Shown here in pieces: positions 4,688-6,266 of a stretch of DNA of 6,266 bases (position 1 is its first letter; every line of letters begins with the position of its first letter). The notes below the pieces were generated by a model. It had not been told where the DNA came from and did not search any database. It saw only the letters and a list, made by a program, of their open reading frames with translations. A program made the translations under genes and the position numbers. The DNA is from Bacteroidota bacterium (GTDB lineage Bacteria; Bacteroidota; Bacteroidia; Chitinophagales; UBA10324), in NCBI GenBank assembly GCA_003455275.1, contig DMRR01000222.1:1-6266 (forward strand), written 5' to 3'.

Positions 4688-5422
4688 ATGCGCACGCTGA
4701 TTGCGATTGGCGGCGGTAGCATGATTGAAGGTGCTACGCGCTCCATTGATGAACATATTGTTTCTCTTACCGGAAAGAAAAATCCTCGCGCACTTTTTAT
4801 TCCTACCGCTTCAAGTGATGATAAACAGTATTGGGAAAATTTTCAGAAAGTTTATGGAGACAGAATGGGATGCCGGCCTGAAGTATTATTTCTTCTCAAT
4901 AAAAAAATTTCGAAGAAAGAAATTGAAACCAAGATTGAGCGTGCTGATATAATTTATGTGGGTGGTGGAAATACTTTAAAAATGATGCGTCGCTGGCGAT
5001 GGCTTGGAGTTGATAAACTTATTTTAAAAGCATATCAAAGTGGAACTATTGTGACTGGAACAAGTGCCGGAGCAATTTGCTGGTTTCAATATGGGCACAG
5101 CGATTCAATGGCTTATTATCATCCCGATAAATGGGAACACATTCGTGTGAAAAGTTTAGGAATTATCAAAACAACTTTTTGTCCGCACTATCTGAAAGAA
5201 AAGCGTGATGCGCATTTCAGAAAAATGATTTCGAAGTTTGGGGGAAAAGGAATTGCCTGCGATGATTGTTCGGCTATTGAAATCAGGAATGAAAATTCAT
5301 ATCGCATTCTTCAGTCAAAAAAAACTGCTCATTCTTTCAGCGTGAAAAAAGTAAAAGGAAAAATTATTCAGCAGGAGATTGAAGTGAAGAAAGATTTTTC
5401 TCCGCTGAAAAATCTTCTATAA
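4688..5422 (+). CDS. S51-family serine hydrolase (peptidase E / cyanophycinase-like)
   Basis: This 244-residue protein has the class I glutamine-amidotransferase-like fold used by peptidase E, an Asp-X dipeptidase, and by cyanophycinase. It shows IAIGGG (5-10), the LFIPTAS strand end (36-42), the turn YVGGGNT (90-96), and the nucleophile elbow GTSAGA (124-129) with Ser126 as the predicted nucleophile. His167 in CPHY is the likely second catalytic residue. Glu198 in SAIEIRNE is a candidate acid, less certain. No signal peptide is seen, so it should be cytoplasmic and act on small acidic peptides. The length fits peptidase E better than the usually larger cyanophycinases, and no cyanophycin synthetase is nearby. 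It probably shares a transcript with the 30-residue membrane peptide 33 bases upstream. The exact substrate is not decided by the sequence. Confidence 0.85.
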   Translation: MRTLIAIGGGSMIEGATRSIDEHIVSLTGKKNPRALFIPTASSDDKQYWENFQKVYGDRMGCRPEVLFLLNKKISKKEIETKIERADIIYVGGGNTLKMMRRWRWLGVDKLILKAYQSGTIVTGTSAGAICWFQYGHSDSMAYYHPDKWEHIRVKSLGIIKTTFCPHYLKEKRDAHFRKMISKFGGKGIACDDCSAIEIRNENSYRILQSKKTAHSFSVKKVKGKIIQQEIEVKKDFSPLKNLL

Positions 5423-5457
5423 AAAAAGGCCGACACAATTTTTATTGCCTCGGTCTT
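5421..5457. terminator. Bidirectional hairpin terminator between convergent genes
   Basis: AAGGCCGA (5426-5433) pairs with TCGGTCTT (5450-5457), eight pairs with one G-U. An inner CAAT/ATTG stem encloses a TTTT loop. On the minus strand the hairpin is followed by seven T (5427-5421), a classic intrinsic terminator for the methyltransferase gene that overlaps the stop codon of the S51 gene. On the + strand the tail is only CTTCTTAATT, so termination in that direction is probably weaker. Confidence 0.8.
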
Positions 5458-5476
5458 CTTAATTCAATTAAGAAAA

Positions 5477-6157
5477 TTATTTCTTCTCAAAAACTAATCG
5501 CGCATGATCCATGATCTCGCGCTCGAAGCACACACGATTCGGACGCACACGAAGCAAATCATACTGATATCGAAATTCTTTATCAGTAAAATATTTCGGG
5601 ATGAGTGAGAGATACCACAAATATTTTTTCCACTGGAACTTGTAATAAAGTTTCGTCCACTCACGATTTGTTTTAATGTAATCAAGGCGTCCGCTGCTGT
5701 AATAAATCTTTTTCAGGTAAGGTTCTGCAACACGAATAATGTGCTCGTGACCATAGCTCAACCAGGAATCAGGATTGTGCTTAGTAAGTAGAGCTAGTAT
5801 ATATGCATCGCTACCTTTTGGTGCATTGATGTCAAATTTTTCGTAAGGCAGCATGTTCTTGCTGAACACCATTGCCTGCATGTAAAAGCGGCAGCCGGGT
5901 TTAAGTAAATTGAAAACATGATGAAAGTAATCATCATACACAGCATCCTGTTTGCCGTCAAGAAAATCTTTTACTGATGCCACATGCTCGAAACTTCCGA
6001 AAGCAGTTACAGCATCAAACATTCCGAAATCATCGGGAGTTACGAAGCGTGCATCTTTCAGGTAAACTTCCAATCCATTCTTTCGGCACGCTGCGGCTTG
6101 TCCTTCTGAAAGATTAACTCCAATAGCACGACAGCCAATATTTTTTTTCAGCCACAT
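5477..6157 (-). CDS. SAM-dependent methyltransferase, CFA-synthase-like (main part, frameshifted from its N-terminus)
   Basis: This frame carries most of a class I methyltransferase related to cyclopropane-fatty-acyl-phospholipid synthases. Visible segments include IGVNLSEGQ (12-20), the second Rossmann strand where these enzymes read VTLS-x-x-Q; the FGSFEHV motif (53-59), equivalent to the x-M-F-E-H-V of the CFA family; FNLLKPGCRFYMQ (82-94), the usual L-K-P-G-G strand; and a C-terminal LDYIKTNREW (158-167), resembling the Y-x-x-T-L-x-x-W segment of CFA synthases. The ATG at 6157 is internal to the domain. The glycine loop needed to bind SAM lies upstream in another frame (see the neighbouring entry), so as written this product alone should not be active. 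It ends 20 bases from a strong terminator. The substrate may be a lipid, but that is inference from family. Confidence 0.78.
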   Translation of the reverse strand: MWLKKNIGCRAIGVNLSEGQAAACRKNGLEVYLKDARFVTPDDFGMFDAVTAFGSFEHVASVKDFLDGKQDAVYDDYFHHVFNLLKPGCRFYMQAMVFSKNMLPYEKFDINAPKGSDAYILALLTKHNPDSWLSYGHEHIIRVAEPYLKKIYYSSGRLDYIKTNREWTKLYYKFQWKKYLWYLSLIPKYFTDKEFRYQYDLLRVRPNRVCFEREIMDHARLVFEKK

Positions 6158-6266
6158 CCGCCCCAGCCGCAGCCGAGGTCGAGCACTTTGCTATCCTTTG
6201 TGATTCGTAACTGATCAGCAACGAAACGATATTTTTTTTCCTGCGCCTGATCGAGCGTGAGGGAAT
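6148..6266 (-). pseudogene. N-terminal fragment of the same methyltransferase, with SAM loop, cut by a frameshift
   Basis: From 6264 downward one frame reads SLTLDQAQEKKYRFVADQ and then LRITKDSKVLDLGCGWGG, the classic motif I glycine loop of SAM methyltransferases, before running into TGA at 6150-6148. The continuation of the protein (MWLKKNIGCRAIGVNLS) is in the frame that starts at 6157, so base 6157 would have to be read twice, or one base (or 3n+1 bases) is missing. The gene therefore spans both entries and extends past the right edge of the window. Compared with CFA synthases the joined sequence has about two residues fewer between the glycine loop and the next strand, which hints that seven bases rather than one may be missing. 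True mutation and sequencing or assembly error cannot be told apart here. Confidence 0.72.

Noticed and set aside
4688..5422. Naming the S51-family gene as a true cyanophycinase (cphB)
   Set aside because: The length and lack of a cyanophycin synthetase nearby fit a peptidase-E-like enzyme at least as well, so no symbol was given.
5458..5472. 15-base palindrome CTTAATT-C-AATTAAG beside the terminator
   Set aside because: A one-base centre cannot form an RNA hairpin loop and the sequence is nearly all A/T, so chance is the simplest explanation; an operator role has no other support.
6141..6150. A8 tract on the minus strand as a programmed frameshift site for the methyltransferase
   Set aside because: The upstream frame reaches its TGA (6150-6148) before the ribosome would enter the tract, so slippage there cannot join the two frames.

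Overview
The window looks like a chromosomal segment of an A+T-rich member of the Bacteroidota, probably an uncultured or environmental lineage. Four things point there: promoter -7 elements of the form TAnnTTTG next to several genes, no clear Shine-Dalgarno sequences ahead of the starts, the gene order tRNA-Gln / prs / rplY / pth, and an HMG-CoA lyase whose motifs (CPRDAMQG, FGSFVSP, GAHFHT, GGCPMA) match the form I know from that phylum. Genus cannot be decided from this sequence.

Layout from left to right. Positions 1-66 hold either the tail of an unidentified upstream gene or non-coding DNA. A small lipoprotein gene follows on + (79-426). After it comes a gap of about 130 bases with two A+T-rich inverted repeats. 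Next is a + strand HMG-CoA lyase (559-1431), which meets the minus-strand cluster tail to tail with a 7-bp overlap. That cluster, read right to left, is prs (PRPP synthetase), rplY (ribosomal protein L25 with a long Ala/Pro/Gly tail), pth (peptidyl-tRNA hydrolase) and a two-helix membrane protein. Its genes are 15 to 43 bases apart, and the prs promoter is readable at 4245-4275. Just upstream on the same strand is tRNA-Gln(UUG) with its own promoter. Divergent from the tRNA, a + strand promoter motif precedes a 30-codon membrane peptide gene and then an S51-family (peptidase E / cyanophycinase-like) gene. A bidirectional hairpin terminator separates this gene from a minus-strand, CFA-synthase-like SAM methyltransferase. 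The methyltransferase runs off the right edge and carries a frameshift just after its glycine-rich SAM loop.

Functionally the centre is housekeeping. PRPP synthetase feeds nucleotide, His and Trp synthesis. L25 binds 5S rRNA. Pth recycles peptidyl-tRNA, and tRNA-Gln serves translation. The flanks are separate metabolic or envelope genes: leucine catabolism, a lipoprotein, a small peptidase and a lipid-type methyltransferase.

I found no convincing undescribed multi-gene system, no mobile element and no CRISPR. The points most worth a second look are the frameshift in the methyltransferase, the unlisted 30-residue membrane peptide next to the S51 hydrolase, the shared TAnnTTTGCGCCC promoter core of tRNA-Gln and prs, and the repeat-built tail of L25.
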